Assembly: GCA_028276365.1 (NCBI GenBank)
Contig: JAPYWL010000002.1
Location: 36,305-100,304, forward strand
DNA length: 64,000 nt
Source of the DNA: Deltaproteobacteria bacterium
Lineage (GTDB): Bacteria > DRYD01
Direction: 5' to 3'
Shown: piece by piece, positions 38,850 through 47,693 of the stretch
Position numbering within the stretch: position 1 is the stretch's first letter
How the letters are laid out: every line of letters begins with the position of its first letter
Position numbers and translations under genes: made by a program
Notes under the pieces: model-generated
The model's database searches: none
Seen by the model: the letters and a program-made list of their open reading frames with translations, nothing else
Told to the model about the DNA's origin: nothing

Positions 38850-39809
38850 TTAAACTAAATCTTCTAAGGAATAAGTTTCAACATTAAGATTTTTAAATCC
38901 CTTTTGAATTAGATTAGTCAAAATTTTATTAGGTAAAAGCTCTAAAAAAATAAAATCATTATATTTTCTTACAATATTCTCAATAGTATTTATCCAATTT
39001 ACAGAACTAACCATCTGATCTAACATTAAATTTTTAATAATATCATTATTACTGTGTTCCCTAGAATCAACAGAAATAAAAACAGGTTTAACAGGATCTT
39101 TAAACTCAACTTTTAAAATTTCTTGTTTAAATAATTCATTAGCTTGATTAACTAAGGGACTATGAAAAGCTCCAGAAACTTTTAATGGTATAATCTTTAT
39201 ATTACTAAACTCCTTTTTTATTTCCTCCTTTAAATTTTCCACAACACCTAAATCACAAGAAACTATTAACTGATTATAAGAATTAAAATTAGCAATAACA
39301 GAATTAAATTTACTAACAATTTCATTTAATTTATTAATAGAATCGTTATCAAAATTATAAATAACAGCAAACATAGTACCTTCCTTAGAATAATTATACA
39401 TAAAATATCCCCTTTTAACTACTAAAGAAACAGCATCATATAAACTCAAACTTTCAAAAGCAGTCAATAAAGTATATTCTCCTAAACTATGTCCCGCACC
39501 AGTTAATATATTATCAAAATTTAAATATTCCCTTAAAAAATAAAATGAACTAATACTAACACTAAATATAGCTATCTGACTATACTTAGTTAAATCTAAT
39601 TTATCCTTATTTTCTTCTTTTTCTATTAAATCCTTCAAATCTATATCAATAAAATTAGATAAATTGCTATTTACATAATCTCTTATTTTATCAAAAGTTT
39701 GTTTATAAGTACTACTAAGTTCATATAATTTTTTACCCATTCCTATATATTGACTTGCTTGCCCAGGAAACAATAAGACAACTTTCCTATTTTTTAACGT
39801 ATCTAACAT
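38850..39809 (-). CDS. fabD: Malonyl-CoA:ACP transacylase
   Basis: A 319-residue FabD that loads malonyl groups on ACP for fatty acid synthesis. LFPGQASQYIGMGKKLYE at the start, the nucleophile GHSLGEYTLL, the conserved Arg in KRGYFMYNYSKEGTMFAV and His in SGAFHSPLV are all present. None of acpP, fabF, fabG or fabH is adjacent, but accA at 51937 serves the same pathway. GGGAGG precedes the ATG. Confidence 0.95.
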   Translation of the reverse strand: MLDTLKNRKVVLLFPGQASQYIGMGKKLYELSSTYKQTFDKIRDYVNSNLSNFIDIDLKDLIEKEENKDKLDLTKYSQIAIFSVSISSFYFLREYLNFDNILTGAGHSLGEYTLLTAFESLSLYDAVSLVVKRGYFMYNYSKEGTMFAVIYNFDNDSINKLNEIVSKFNSVIANFNSYNQLIVSCDLGVVENLKEEIKKEFSNIKIIPLKVSGAFHSPLVNQANELFKQEILKVEFKDPVKPVFISVDSREHSNNDIIKNLMLDQMVSSVNWINTIENIVRKYNDFIFLELLPNKILTNLIQKGFKNLNVETYSLEDLV

Positions 39810-39821
39810 AAAAACCTCCCT

Positions 39822-40505
39822 CTATATAGAAATTAAATTATAATTAAAGCTATACAAAATAAATGCTAATCTTCCTAATTGAGATCTAACAGTTATTATA
39901 TTGCTTTTAGTATAATTAGAAATACCTAAGGAAGAAAGAAATAAAATTTCATATTCTCCTTCATATTTAAATCCTTTTAAATAAGCCTTAGAAGCAGGTA
40001 TATCAAAAGCTAAAACCGAAGCTCTTATATTAACATCTACTTCAAGTTTAATTTCCTGCTTATCTTTTATCAAGAATAAAACAGATTCCATATCATAAAT
40101 AATAACATTTTTAACAGATTCTTTTAAATATAAATTAAATAAAGAATTAATATTAGCTAAAGTATGATCTAATCTATTTCCAATAACTCCAAAACAAAAA
40201 ATCCTACTAACTATAGAATCTAAATTATTTATATAATTTACAGCTAATTCTAAATCACTGAAATCCTTATCCTTAGGAAAACTAATTATTTTCTGCTTTA
40301 AAGTATCAACTAAACCTTTTTTTAATTTTCTAATTTTCTTAGAATCCAAATCTCCAATAATAAGATCAGGTAAAATATTTAACTTAACTAATTTATTACT
40401 TCCTCCATTAACTGCAATTACTTTATCAATTTGATTCTTATTAATAAATTGATTAGAAAGTACTTTATTATTAACCTTGCCATTAGCAACTAATAAGATA
40501 TTCAT
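39822..40505 (-). CDS. thiN: Thiamine pyrophosphokinase
   Basis: 227 residues. AVNGGSNKLVKLNILPDLIIGDLDS, FPKDKDFSDLELAVNYI and FGVIGNRLDHTLANI (key parts) are the three nucleotide- and metal-binding motifs of the family. It transfers pyrophosphate from ATP to thiamine. The MTH1187-type protein at 52920 is also linked to thiamine in some species. It ends 12 bp before fabD starts; a transposase relic lies upstream. Confidence 0.92.
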   Translation of the reverse strand: MNILLVANGKVNNKVLSNQFINKNQIDKVIAVNGGSNKLVKLNILPDLIIGDLDSKKIRKLKKGLVDTLKQKIISFPKDKDFSDLELAVNYINNLDSIVSRIFCFGVIGNRLDHTLANINSLFNLYLKESVKNVIIYDMESVLFLIKDKQEIKLEVDVNIRASVLAFDIPASKAYLKGFKYEGEYEILFLSSLGISNYTKSNIITVRSQLGRLAFILYSFNYNLISI

Positions 40506-40515
40506 AAATAATTAC

Positions 40516-40780
40516 TTAATTTAATCCACCTAAAAAGTTATATAAGCTATCATAAATATTATCTCTAAAGTTATATCTAAATTCAAGCTCTTTTAAATAG
40601 TAGATAAAATTATCTTTACTTACACTATGAAATTTAAGCACTTTCTTTTTCTATAGCTCCAACATCCTTTTTATATTTATATATACCTTAACCTTAGCTT
40701 TTAAGAACACCTTTTTCAGACAAGAATTCTTCATACTTTTCTTTTGATAAAGTCATTTGTAATAGTTCTAATAAATTCAT
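40516..40780 (-). mobile_element. IS1595-type transposase relic (N- and C-terminal ends only)
   Basis: On the minus strand, the ATG at 40780 starts MNLLELLQMTLSKEKYEEFL, like the N-terminus of IS1595-family transposases, and stops after 28 codons. A second piece in another frame reads KFHSVSKDNFIYYLKELEFRYNFRD and ends at 40516, like the C-terminal H-x-VS-x-K-x-L-x-x-YL-x-EF-x-F-R-Y-N-x-R signature. The DDE core is deleted. No terminal inverted repeats were found. This is an inactive remnant between thiN and fliQ. Confidence 0.65.
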
Positions 40781-40836
40781 GTTTTATTAGCTCCTATAAT
40801 ATTTTGAATATTTTAAGCAATCACCTTCATAAATAA

Positions 40837-41103
40837 TTACTTAATATTAGAGATATATTTAAAAACCTCAACAGCAAAAGTATAGAGCGAGCTAGCAACC
40901 CACCCTGCTGTTAAAGCAATCACAATAAAAGTAGCAACCATCTTAGGAACAAAACTTAAAGTTTGCTCTTGGATCTGAGTAACCGCTTGTAACAAACTAA
41001 TAACTAAACCTACAATCATAGCAGTAAGTAATACTGGAGCACTTAAAATAACTATTAAATATAAAGCCTGAACTATAAAATTATTTATATCAAACCCACT
41101 CAT
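40837..41103 (-). CDS. fliQ: Flagellar export gate protein FliQ
   Basis: 88 residues, two membrane segments, with the typical SAPVLLTAMIVGLVISLLQA and TQIQEQTLSFVPKMVAT. It forms the core of the flagellar type III export gate with FliP and FliR. It is the last gene of the fliM-N-O-P-Q run here; fliR, flhB and flhA, which usually follow, are absent and a transposase relic comes next. Confidence 0.96.
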   Translation of the reverse strand: MSGFDINNFIVQALYLIVILSAPVLLTAMIVGLVISLLQAVTQIQEQTLSFVPKMVATFIVIALTAGWVASSLYTFAVEVFKYISNIK

Positions 41104-41134
41104 TATTGATAATACTCATTATAAATGATACCTA

Positions 41135-41920
41135 CTATGGATAATAACTCTTAATAAGCCCTTCTGTTATTAACTTCCAACCATCTATACTAACAAAAAG
41201 CAATAACTTAAACGGTAAAGATACCGTCATAGGTGACATCATAAACATCCCCATTGCCATTAAAACTGATCCAACTATCATATCTATTACTAAAAACGGT
41301 AAATATATTAAAAAACCAATTATAAAAGCCACCTTTAACTCAGATAATATATAAGCAGGAATAACAACAGTTAAAGGTAAATCTTCCAATTTCTCTGGTT
41401 TCTTTATTTTTGAATAATTAATAAAAAATACTAAATCCTCTGATTTAGTATGTTTAATCATAAATTTTTTATACTCTTTAGTTACTCGAGAAATAAATTC
41501 TTCTTGAGTTATTTTTTTATTAAGATAAGGCTGTAAAGCTTCCTCATTTATTTTAATTAGTACAGGATTAAGAATATAAAGAGTAACAAAGAAAGAAAAA
41601 GCAATAATAACCTGATTAGGTGGAGTTTGTTGAGTTCCTAAAGCACTTCTTAACATGGAAAATACTATAACAACTCTTATATAAGGAGTCATCATTATAA
41701 TAATATAAGGAGCTAAAGATAAAACAGTTATTAACCCAATCGCCTTTAAAGGAGTAGCTATTGCGTCTGCAGTTTGCTTACCGTTAATTTCAATAGAAAC
41801 ATTAGGTAAAGTTATCTTAGGAGTATCTGCTGCATAAACATTATATATTAAAAACAAAAATAAAATTCCTAAAAATAAAATAAACAAATTCTTAAATATA
41901 TTTTTAAAAATTTTTTTCAT
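41135..41920 (-). CDS. fliP: Flagellar export gate protein FliP
   Basis: 261 residues with an N-terminal signal-like segment. Typical blocks are TVLSLAPYIIIMMTPYIRVVIVFSMLR, GTQQTPPNQVIIAFSFFVTLYIL and the C-terminal FIIGFLIYLPFLVIDMIVGSVLMAMGM with MMSPMTVSLPFKLLLFVSIDGW (parts). It forms the pentameric ring of the export gate. It starts 39 bp after fliO and ends 32 bp before fliQ. GGGAG precedes the start. Confidence 0.96.
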   Translation of the reverse strand: MKKIFKNIFKNLFILFLGILFLFLIYNVYAADTPKITLPNVSIEINGKQTADAIATPLKAIGLITVLSLAPYIIIMMTPYIRVVIVFSMLRSALGTQQTPPNQVIIAFSFFVTLYILNPVLIKINEEALQPYLNKKITQEEFISRVTKEYKKFMIKHTKSEDLVFFINYSKIKKPEKLEDLPLTVVIPAYILSELKVAFIIGFLIYLPFLVIDMIVGSVLMAMGMFMMSPMTVSLPFKLLLFVSIDGWKLITEGLIKSYYP

Positions 41921-41958
41921 ATCTCTTTTTCACTCCCTATTTCTAGTCCATTCTATAT

Positions 41959-42258
41959 CTATTTATCCTTAGAATTGCTTTTTAAATTAGTTACTTCATT
42001 TTCAATTTCGCTTAAATCAAATTCTTTGATTAAGTTAATATTGTTATCAGCAACAGAAATCATATAAACTTTTTTACTAACTTTAATAAAAACAATCCCT
42101 TTATTAGGAGCTAAATAAATTCTATCTAAAACCTGAGCAATTTTTATATTATAAGGATTCTGAATTTTATTGAAAAATTTTACAATAAAATATCCAATCC
42201 CCCCTATAATTAGTGCATATATAATAAAAACTAATCCCAAATTAAATAAAGGATCCAT
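41959..42258 (-). CDS. fliO: Flagellar biosynthesis protein FliO
   Basis: 99 residues with one N-terminal membrane segment (about 8-28) and a small cytosolic domain, KIAQVLDRIYLAPNKGIVFIKV. This is the FliO pattern, in which a conserved L-x-P-x-x-x-hydrophobic stretch follows the membrane anchor. FliO helps FliP assemble. The position between fliN and fliP supports the call. Confidence 0.85.
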   Translation of the reverse strand: MDPLFNLGLVFIIYALIIGGIGYFIVKFFNKIQNPYNIKIAQVLDRIYLAPNKGIVFIKVSKKVYMISVADNNINLIKEFDLSEIENEVTNLKSNSKDK

Positions 42259-42275
42259 TTTAATTTTCTCCTTAA

Positions 42276-42575
42276 TTATTTAACTATTTCAAGTATTCTA
42301 ACTCCAAAATTCTCATTAACAGCAATAACTTCACCCTTTGCTATGACTTTACCATTAACTAAAATATCTACAGGTTCTCCAGCTAGTTTATCTAACTCAA
42401 TAACAGATCCTACAGTTAATTTAAGAATATCTTTAACCAACATTTTAGCCCTACCAATCTCAACAGTAATAGTTAAAGGTACATCCTGAAGTATATCTAA
42501 ATTGGATTCGTCACTAGAAACAGTAGTCTTCTCTAATTGAGGTAAATTGAATTTAGATATATTTTCTTTATCCAT
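42276..42575 (-). CDS. fliN: Flagellar motor switch protein FliN
   Basis: 99 residues. The SpoA/SURF1-like domain reads VPLTITVEIGRAKMLVKDILKL, VIELDKLAGEPVDILVNGK and GEVIAVNENFGVRILEIV. It builds the lower C-ring with FliM. It is short and lacks the extra N-terminal CheC-like domain found in FliY-type proteins. It lies 23 bp from fliM and 17 bp from fliO. Confidence 0.95.
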   Translation of the reverse strand: MDKENISKFNLPQLEKTTVSSDESNLDILQDVPLTITVEIGRAKMLVKDILKLTVGSVIELDKLAGEPVDILVNGKVIAKGEVIAVNENFGVRILEIVK

Positions 42576-42598
42576 TAAATTCCCCCCTTTAATATATT

Positions 42599-43600
42599 TT
42601 ATTGATATTCTTCAGATTCTTCATCAGTTAAGACCTTTGTTATTTTAATCCCAATTTTGTTACCTACTATTCCTAAGGTACCTAAAAATTTAGTTTTACC
42701 CTCTATTTTTACCATAATAGGATCAGTTAATTTATTATCAAGAGTTATAATATCTCCAGGTTCTATATGAAGCAGATCTTGAAATAACACCTCAGTTTTA
42801 CCTAATATAGCTATAACATCTACTTTACTTAGACTTATATTTTTTTCACTTAATATTTTTTCTTTATCTTTAAGTATTTTATTTAATATATCTGGATTAA
42901 TAGTAGTAGTTATAGCAGCTTTTTGCTCAGGAATAATCTCTCTTAAATAATTAAAAGGGAAAATAATGGTTTGTAAAGATTCTAAAGATTCTATTCTAAT
43001 AATAGTATTAATCCTAGCAATATAAGAAGTATAAGGAATAGCTAAAGCACTAGCAGGTTCAGTAGAGATTTTCTCCAATTTAAGATAAGTCTTCTTATCA
43101 GGTTTATCTAAAGTACTTAAAATAGAATTAAATTCATTGATCATTTCTTCAACTATAAATTGTTGTAATAATTTACTTTCTAATTTAGTTAATTCTCTTA
43201 TATAAGTAGGAGCTTCCCCTTTACTACCCAATAACAAATTCAATAAAATAAAAATAATATAAGGATCAATAACTATTAAAGCTTTAGGAGTTGAAATAAT
43301 AGTACCTTCTATATCGATTCTTATTATTATACTAGGATTGGGTAAAAAATCAATAAACTCTGAAAACTGTAAAACCTCTATAGTAGATAAATCTATTATT
43401 ATTTTTTTTTGAATAATATCAGAAAGTTTTATAGATATTTTTTCTACATAATTCCTAAAGAAATTTAGTAAAAATTTATGCTCAAAGGATGTAAACTGAG
43501 GTTTAGTTAAAGAAAAATCTTTGCTCGGAATATTACTAATTCTATCTTCACTTGACTTTGATTTAATTATATACTTTTCAAAAGGATTACCACTTACCAT
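42599..43600 (-). CDS. fliM: Flagellar motor switch protein FliM
   Basis: 333 residues. The middle CheC-like domain is at about 45-230 and the C-terminal SpoA domain (VDVIAILGKTEVLFQDLL, LEPGDIITLD-like IEPGDIITLD, FLGTLGIVGNKIGIKI) at about 255-325. It links the rotor C-ring to FliG. The N-terminal CheY-P docking peptide, usually LSQ-x-E-I-D-x-LL, is not present: the protein begins MVSGNPFEKYIIKSKSSEDR. FliM without that peptide may not be steered by CheY in the usual way. No fliL precedes it. Confidence 0.93.
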   Translation of the reverse strand: MVSGNPFEKYIIKSKSSEDRISNIPSKDFSLTKPQFTSFEHKFLLNFFRNYVEKISIKLSDIIQKKIIIDLSTIEVLQFSEFIDFLPNPSIIIRIDIEGTIISTPKALIVIDPYIIFILLNLLLGSKGEAPTYIRELTKLESKLLQQFIVEEMINEFNSILSTLDKPDKKTYLKLEKISTEPASALAIPYTSYIARINTIIRIESLESLQTIIFPFNYLREIIPEQKAAITTTINPDILNKILKDKEKILSEKNISLSKVDVIAILGKTEVLFQDLLHIEPGDIITLDNKLTDPIMVKIEGKTKFLGTLGIVGNKIGIKITKVLTDEESEEYQ

Positions 43601-43687
43601 ATCTACTTCTTTAATTCTATATTAAAACAAGCCTACCTTTTAATAAAATCAATATTTAACTAATTTTATTGAATAGCATAGGTTATT

Positions 43688-45340
43688 TTAGTTAATTGTC
43701 TTATTGAATTTATTAGTTTTTAAAAAATTTATAAAGAAAGAAAATAATTTATTGGGTTTAAAAATCCGAGAATTAAATTCCGGATGAAATTGAACCCCTA
43801 AATAAAATGGATGATGAACATATTCCATAATTTCAACAACATTAAGCTCTTCATTTATTCCACTAACTATAAACCCCTTCTCTTTCAGTAAATCAAGATA
43901 CTCATTATTAATTTCATATCTATGTCTATGCCTTTCAATTATATATTCCTGTTGATATACCTTAAAAGCTAAAGTATTATCAATTACTTTACATTTATAG
44001 TTTCCAAGTCTCATTGTTCCACCAACTAATTTAACATACTTTTGATCTTCCATTAACTTAACCACAAAAGCAAAATCTTCATTATTAACAGCTTTATTAA
44101 CAGCTTTGTCTAAAACAAACTCTTGAGAAGTAGCATTAGCAATCTTTAAAACATTTCGACAAAACTCTATTACCATAAGCTGTAATCCAAAACATATACC
44201 CAATGTAGGAATCCCATTCTCCCTTAGGTATTTCAATATATTTATTTTTCCTTTTATACCTCTTATTCCAAATCCCCCAGCTATTATAACTCCATCTATA
44301 TAATTCAGTTCTTTTTTTATAACTTTTTTTTCATGCTTTAAAGAATCTATTAATTTTATATTGATTTTAATAAAGTTTTCAATAGAAGAATGTTTTAAAG
44401 CCTCAATTAAGCTTTTATATGAATCTTTTAATGTGGTATATTTCCCCACAATTGCTATATTAACTACATTAGGTTGCTTCTCTATCTTTTTTATAATTAT
44501 ATTTAAATCACTCCATTTACTTTGCTTTATCGTATTGTTTTTTTTATTATCAATTAATAATTTAGTAATCCCTTGATTTAATAGGAGCAAAGGTATTTGA
44601 TAAATATCTGATAAATAAGGAATATTTAAAACATACTTAGGTAATAAATTAGAAAATAGTGCAATTTTATTTCTAATTTCTTGAGTGATAGGGACCTCAG
44701 ATCTAACTATAATTAAATTAGGTTGAATACCTGACTCTTGAAGTTTTTTAATAGAATGTTGGGAAGGTTTTGTTTTTAACTCCTCAGTATTTTCCAAAAA
44801 AGGTACATAAGTTACATGAATAAACTTAACTTTAGTTTTAAATTCTATAGCCATTTGTCTAATAGCTTCTAAAAAAGGTAACCCTTCTATATCTCCTACC
44901 GTACCCCCCACTTCAACCAATGTAAAATCAAAATTCTGAGATAAATCTAATATCTTTTCCTTTATTTCATTAGTTAAATGTGGTACAACTTGTATAGTTT
45001 TACCTAAAAATACTCCTTCCCTTTCTTTATTTATTAAATCTCTGTATATTCTACCAGCTGTTATATTATTATTCTTACTGAAATAGATATTAGTAAATCT
45101 CTCATAATGTCCAATATCTAAGTCAGTTTCTCCACCATCAAAAGTTATAAATACTTCTCCATGTTCATAAGGATTCATTGTTCCCGCATCCACATTTAAA
45201 TAAGGATCTAACTTAATTATATTAACTTTATAATTAAGTTCTTCGATTAAAGAAGCTAAGGAAGCAGTTATTACTCCTTTACCTAAGGAAGATAAAACTC
45301 CACCAGTTATAAATATAAAGTTATTTCTTAACTTACCCAT
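43688..45340 (-). CDS. pyrG: CTP synthase
   Basis: About 550 residues. The N-terminal synthetase domain has FITGGVLSSLGKGVITASLA, KLDPYLNVDAGTMNP and GGETDLDIGHYERF. The C-terminal glutamine amidotransferase domain has the nucleophile loop TLGICFGLQLMVIEF with Cys and the QFHPEF His-Glu. It makes CTP from UTP and glutamine. The frame opens with TTG (45346), but the ATG at 45340 gives the normal N-terminus. A small in-frame duplication gives KAVNKAVNNED near residue 420. Confidence 0.97.
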   Translation of the reverse strand: MGKLRNNFIFITGGVLSSLGKGVITASLASLIEELNYKVNIIKLDPYLNVDAGTMNPYEHGEVFITFDGGETDLDIGHYERFTNIYFSKNNNITAGRIYRDLINKEREGVFLGKTIQVVPHLTNEIKEKILDLSQNFDFTLVEVGGTVGDIEGLPFLEAIRQMAIEFKTKVKFIHVTYVPFLENTEELKTKPSQHSIKKLQESGIQPNLIIVRSEVPITQEIRNKIALFSNLLPKYVLNIPYLSDIYQIPLLLLNQGITKLLIDNKKNNTIKQSKWSDLNIIIKKIEKQPNVVNIAIVGKYTTLKDSYKSLIEALKHSSIENFIKINIKLIDSLKHEKKVIKKELNYIDGVIIAGGFGIRGIKGKINILKYLRENGIPTLGICFGLQLMVIEFCRNVLKIANATSQEFVLDKAVNKAVNNEDFAFVVKLMEDQKYVKLVGGTMRLGNYKCKVIDNTLAFKVYQQEYIIERHRHRYEINNEYLDLLKEKGFIVSGINEELNVVEIMEYVHHPFYLGVQFHPEFNSRIFKPNKLFSFFINFLKTNKFNKTIN

Positions 45341-45474
45341 ATTCAAAAATTTTCAATTACTTTAATTATAGCATTCAAAAATAATTTTATTCATTATTAT
45401 TATTCCTAAAATTCTATCTACATTCAAAATATTTAAAGTATAAAATTCAAACAATTTTTCTCTTTTATTTTATT

Positions 45475-46404
45475 TTAAAATTTAACTTGAATAATTTTAA
45501 TCCCACCTATATTTTTATCATTTTTATAAAGTATATATAATTTATCACTCCATCTAAAAATGTTCATTATTTTAAATTTACTTTTTTCAAAGAATATGTT
45601 TATCTTTTCTAAAATTTTATCTTTATTTACAACATAAATTTCATCGTTTGATACTAAGTAAATTAAATCCTTCTCATCTATGTATATCTTATGTAATTTA
45701 GTTACATCAATTGAATAATTATTATAACTAATAAAATTAGCATTATTATCAAAAACTTGGATTCTATTATTATTTTTATCTAAAACATAAATAAAGCCTT
45801 TACTATCTACAGAAACGTCTATAGGTTCATCAAATTGAGAAGGTTCTTTCCCATATTTACCAAATAACATTAAAAAATTACCATCTAAATCATACTTAGC
45901 TATCCTATTATTTTTAGTATCAGCAATGTAAATAAATCCTATCTTATCAAGGCCAATCCCTAAAGGATTAGCAAAATTAGTTTCCTGATTCCCAAATTTC
46001 CCTACCTCCCAAATAACCTTCCCATTAGAATCCATCTTAACAAGCTTAGAAAGGTAAGAATCTAACACATAAATAAAATTATTTTTATCTACTTCAATAT
46101 CACAAGGCTCTCTAAATTGACCCCTATCATTACCATATTTACCTATTGAATCGATATATTTCAAGTTATATTCATCTACAGCGTATTTCTTTATTTCTCC
46201 TTTTAAATCCGTTATATATGCTATTTTTAGTAAACTATCATAAGCCAAAGAAGTAGGATTAAGATCATTAAATTCGGTATAAGCATTCTTAGGTAAATCT
46301 ATAGGAATTACACCCCTAAAAATAACTACATATATATATACCCCACCAATTAATATCAATAAAAAAATAATAATCATCAATAACCAATAAAATCTGCTTA
46401 TCAT
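45475..46404 (-). CDS. Membrane-anchored NHL-repeat (beta-propeller) protein
   Basis: 309 residues. One N-terminal membrane segment (about 5-32) is followed by an extracytoplasmic beta-propeller with NHL repeats: FREPCDIEVDKNNFIYVLDS, FANPLGIGLDKIGFIYIADT, FDEPIDVSVDSKGFIYVLDK, with linking NNRIAKYDLDGNFLMLFG. Such propellers bind proteins, sugars or RNA in different families; no ligand is evident. It lies upstream of pyrG and divergent from the beta-helix gene cluster. Confidence 0.88.
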   Translation of the reverse strand: MISRFYWLLMIIIFLLILIGGVYIYVVIFRGVIPIDLPKNAYTEFNDLNPTSLAYDSLLKIAYITDLKGEIKKYAVDEYNLKYIDSIGKYGNDRGQFREPCDIEVDKNNFIYVLDSYLSKLVKMDSNGKVIWEVGKFGNQETNFANPLGIGLDKIGFIYIADTKNNRIAKYDLDGNFLMLFGKYGKEPSQFDEPIDVSVDSKGFIYVLDKNNNRIQVFDNNANFISYNNYSIDVTKLHKIYIDEKDLIYLVSNDEIYVVNKDKILEKINIFFEKSKFKIMNIFRWSDKLYILYKNDKNIGGIKIIQVKF

Positions 46405-46580
46405 ATTTTAATTATTCTATAAAAAATTTAATCCCCATTTTTTATTTAGGTTTAGGTTTATTCAAGTTTAAAAAATAGCAATTTTCATTATCAAAATTCA
46501 TAATCAAATAAATTATCATATTAAAAATTAACTTTTTTTTTACAAATAAGTTATACTTTTTATTTAAAATTAATTTATTA

Positions 46581-46586
46581 TATAAT
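46581..46586 (+). promoter_or_regulatory. Putative -10 box TATAAT before the beta-helix cluster
   Basis: TATAAT at 46581-46586 lies 57 bp upstream of the first start codon of the three-gene cluster, in a 238-bp divergent intergenic region. No good TTGACA-like -35 is seen at the right distance. AT-rich sequence makes such matches common. Confidence 0.35.
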
Positions 46587-46642
46587 ATCAAAAACTAAAA
46601 TAGAAAAAAATAAAAAATACAAATCTAAGGGGGTGCTAAAAA

Positions 46643-47200
46643 ATGAACACAGGAATAAAAGGAAATAATATAAACATCCAAGCAGGTAATATAGTTATAA
46701 AAAATAATACAGTCGGTATAAAAGGGAAAACTACTAAAATAGAAGGCGGGAAATTAGAAATAGAATTAAATAAAACAGGAGTAGATAGTGTTAATTTATC
46801 AACTAATTTAGCAGAAATACAAATAAAATCAAATGAAAAAGGAGTTAAAGGAAGTAATTTAGGACTAAAAGCTGAAGAACTTATTAATATATCAAATAAT
46901 CAAAAAGGAGTAGAAGGAAAAAATGTAGGAGTTAAGACTTCAGGAGTTGTAATTTTAAGTGGTAATGGAAATGGAGTTAGTGGAGAAAATGTAGCTTCAC
47001 TAAAAGGACAAAGCGTTGTAATAACATCTAACAAAGTAGGAGCAGAAGGAGAAAATATGTATGTTAAAGGTTCTAAAGTAGTAGTTTCAAATAATACAGT
47101 AGGAGCTCAAGGCAATTCTATTAACGTTAAAGCAGATGAACTTATAGTAGTTGATAACGTATTAGGTTTCAAACAAAAACAAATAAAAAAAACAGCATAA
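46643..47200 (+). CDS. Eight-coil parallel beta-helix repeat protein (unknown function)
   Basis: 185 residues made almost wholly of eight repeats of 21-22 residues, starting at Gly 4, 25, 46, 67, 89, 111, 133 and 154. Consensus: G-[VIA]-x-G-x-N-[VIL]-x-[VIL]-x4-[VIL]-x-[VI]-x-x-N-x-x. The regular Gly turns, alternating hydrophobics and Asn ladder suggest a right-handed parallel beta-helix, different in period from bactofilins (about 17-18). There is no signal peptide, no Cys and no aromatic except two near the ends. AAGGGGGTG just upstream implies strong expression. The next gene carries one copy of the same coil. A self-stacking fibre or scaffold is inferred. Confidence 0.85.
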   Translation: MNTGIKGNNINIQAGNIVIKNNTVGIKGKTTKIEGGKLEIELNKTGVDSVNLSTNLAEIQIKSNEKGVKGSNLGLKAEELINISNNQKGVEGKNVGVKTSGVVILSGNGNGVSGENVASLKGQSVVITSNKVGAEGENMYVKGSKVVVSNNTVGAQGNSINVKADELIVVDNVLGFKQKQIKKTA

Positions 47201-47267
47201 AAAATATATAAAAACTTAAGGAGTTTATCTAAAAATTAAGAATTAAAAAAATAGGGAGGATTTTTAA

Positions 47268-47669
47268 ATGAATAACTTAAACAACATAAATAAATTAAAT
47301 AATATCAATAATATCCCTAAAAAAGATGCTCAAAAATTAGAGCAAACTGGAATCAAAGGGGAAAATATAAACATAAAAGCAGATAACGTATATATAATTA
47401 ACAATACAAATAATTTTAATAAACCTATTTATAATAATTTTAATTATCCAGTTTCCAATTACAACAACTTTAATTATCCTCCCTATTATCATAATTTTAT
47501 TAATTTCTATAATTTATTTAGCATAGGTTCATACAATTCAATGTTTTTATATAATCCAATATTTTTTAATTACTTTTATACTACTTCATTATTTAATCCT
47601 TATTTTTATTGTAATTTATTACCTAGTTATATATACTTAAGTTTATTCAATTTACTTAGATATTTTTAA
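47268..47669 (+). CDS. Protein with one beta-helix coil and an aromatic/Asn-rich tail
   Basis: 133 residues. Residues 1-25 are Asn/Leu/Ile-rich. Residues 27-47, TGIKGENINIKADNVYIINNT, align with the first coil of the preceding protein (15 of 21 identical by my count). The rest is Asn, Phe and Tyr-rich (NNFNYP-type repeats, then a hydrophobic Phe/Tyr/Leu end). No signal peptide. GGGAGGA precedes the ATG. The shared coil suggests it docks on, caps or is templated by the eight-coil protein; the aromatic tail could mediate phase separation or membrane contact. These roles are inference. Confidence 0.75.
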   Translation: MNNLNNINKLNNINNIPKKDAQKLEQTGIKGENINIKADNVYIINNTNNFNKPIYNNFNYPVSNYNNFNYPPYYHNFINFYNLFSIGSYNSMFLYNPIFFNYFYTTSLFNPYFYCNLLPSYIYLSLFNLLRYF

Positions 47670-47693
47670 AATAAAAAATGGGGGGCGAATTTT

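Noticed and set aside
46643-47200. Calling the eight-coil protein a bactofilin
   Set aside because: Coil length (21-22) and Asn-ladder pattern differ from bactofilin coils.
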